A stretch of DNA of 7,400 bases, from NCBI GenBank assembly GCA_964423705.1, contig CAYRGA010000090.1, forward strand, positions 1 to 7,400, in the 5' to 3' direction. The notes beneath the pieces were generated by a model that was not told the DNA's origin, made no database searches, and saw only the letters and a list, made by a program, of their open reading frames with translations. The stretch's first letter is position 1; each line of letters starts with the position of its first letter. The translations under genes and the position numbers were made by a program. This DNA is from CAKSIN01 sp964423705. Lineage in GTDB: Bacteria > Bacillota > Clostridia > UMGS1810. Shown here in pieces: positions 7,045 through 7,400 of this stretch.

Positions 7045-7400
7045 GTGTTAGCACAAAAGCCGCCCATGGGGTGGAATTCATGGAATACCTTTGCTACCGA
7101 TATAAACGAGGAGCTTATTTTACAGACGGCTGATACCATGGTCGAAAAGGGTTATCTTGCCGCAGGCTACGAATATTTGATAATAGATGATTGCTGGGCA
7201 CTCAGAGAGCGCGTTGACGGCAAAATTATACCGAATCCCGAGCTTTTTCCGCACGGCATGAAATATGTGGCGGATTATGTTCACTCAAAGGGACTTAAAT
7301 TCGGAATGTATTCCTGTGCCGGTTTTTTAACCTGTGAGCGTTACCCCGGAAGCTACGGCTATGAGTTTGAGGATGCGAAGCAGTTTGCCGAGTGGGGAGT
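7045..7400 (+). CDS. GH27 alpha-galactosidase-type glycoside hydrolase, N-terminal part (3' truncated by window edge)
   Basis: The first 118 residues of a GH27 TIM-barrel enzyme, which usually hydrolyses terminal alpha-galactosides and retains configuration. Visible family motifs are PPMGWNSWNTF (6-16), the IDDCW strand (47-51) whose two Asp contact the sugar in the family, FPHGMKYVADYVHSKGLKFG (68-87), Y89 and C97 in GMYSCAGFLTC, and PGSYGYE-x-x-DA-x-x-FA-x-WG (101-118). The catalytic nucleophile and acid/base lie past the window, so activity cannot be confirmed; the family also includes alpha-N-acetylgalactosaminidases and beta-L-arabinopyranosidases. The start GTG 7045 is chosen because an in-frame stop is 9 nt upstream and a ribosome site is well placed; ATG 7066 would cut off the start of the conserved motif. 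The barrel begins at once with no signal peptide, so the enzyme is probably cytoplasmic, unlike the secreted SLH and phosphoesterase proteins. The 92-nt gap with a hairpin suggests partly separate expression. Confidence 0.9.
   Translation, partial: MLAQKPPMGWNSWNTFATDINEELILQTADTMVEKGYLAAGYEYLIIDDCWALRERVDGKIIPNPELFPHGMKYVADYVHSKGLKFGMYSCAGFLTCERYPGSYGYEFEDAKQFAEWG

Noticed and set aside
7066..7400. ATG 7066 as the GH27 start
   Set aside because: It would remove the PP residues that open the conserved PPMGWNSW motif, and no good ribosome site precedes it. GTG 7045 fits better.
1..7400. tRNA, rRNA, CRISPR array, insertion sequence or phage feature
   Set aside because: No direct-repeat array, transposase or integrase motif, terminal inverted repeats or RNA gene pattern was seen; the window is almost fully filled by four protein genes.

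Overview
The window looks like part of a carbohydrate-utilisation gene cluster from an anaerobic low-to-moderate GC Gram-positive bacterium, most likely a clostridial (Clostridia/Oscillospiraceae-type) gut or digester organism. The evidence is indirect: near-perfect AGGAGG ribosome binding sites about 9 nt before the start codons, frequent AGA and ATA codons, N-terminal S-layer homology (SLH) motifs on a large secreted protein, and very large multi-modular secreted proteins of a kind common in that group. No species or genus can be named from the sequence alone.

Layout: four protein genes, all on the + strand and tightly packed. (1) Positions 1-757 hold the 3' end of a gene entering from the left edge; its product ends in a CBM9-like carbohydrate-binding or DOMON-like beta-sandwich. 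(2) Positions 780-3410 encode a secreted 876-residue SLH protein with no recognisable catalytic domain. (3) Positions 3446-6952 encode a secreted 1168-residue protein with four tandem CBM6/35-like modules, an Ig/FN3-like spacer, a calcineurin-like metallophosphoesterase with all its metal ligands, and a small C-terminal beta module. (4) Positions 7045-7400 hold the 5' part of a GH27 alpha-galactosidase-type glycosidase that runs off the right edge. The gaps are 22, 34-35 and 92 nt. Only the last contains a clear structure: a perfect 11-bp hairpin followed by a short T run, probably a weak or partial terminator.

Working model (inference): the first three products act outside the cell, with carbohydrate binding in proteins 1 and 3 and cell-wall attachment in protein 2. 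The GH27 enzyme has no signal peptide and probably hydrolyses imported galactosides in the cytoplasm. The most unusual component is the metallophosphoesterase fused to four carbohydrate-binding-like modules, which suggests phosphate removal from a phosphorylated glycan or phosphodiester-containing polymer. That substrate is a hypothesis. No RNA genes, mobile elements, CRISPR arrays or recognisable promoters were found. There is no gene-free stretch longer than 300 bases.
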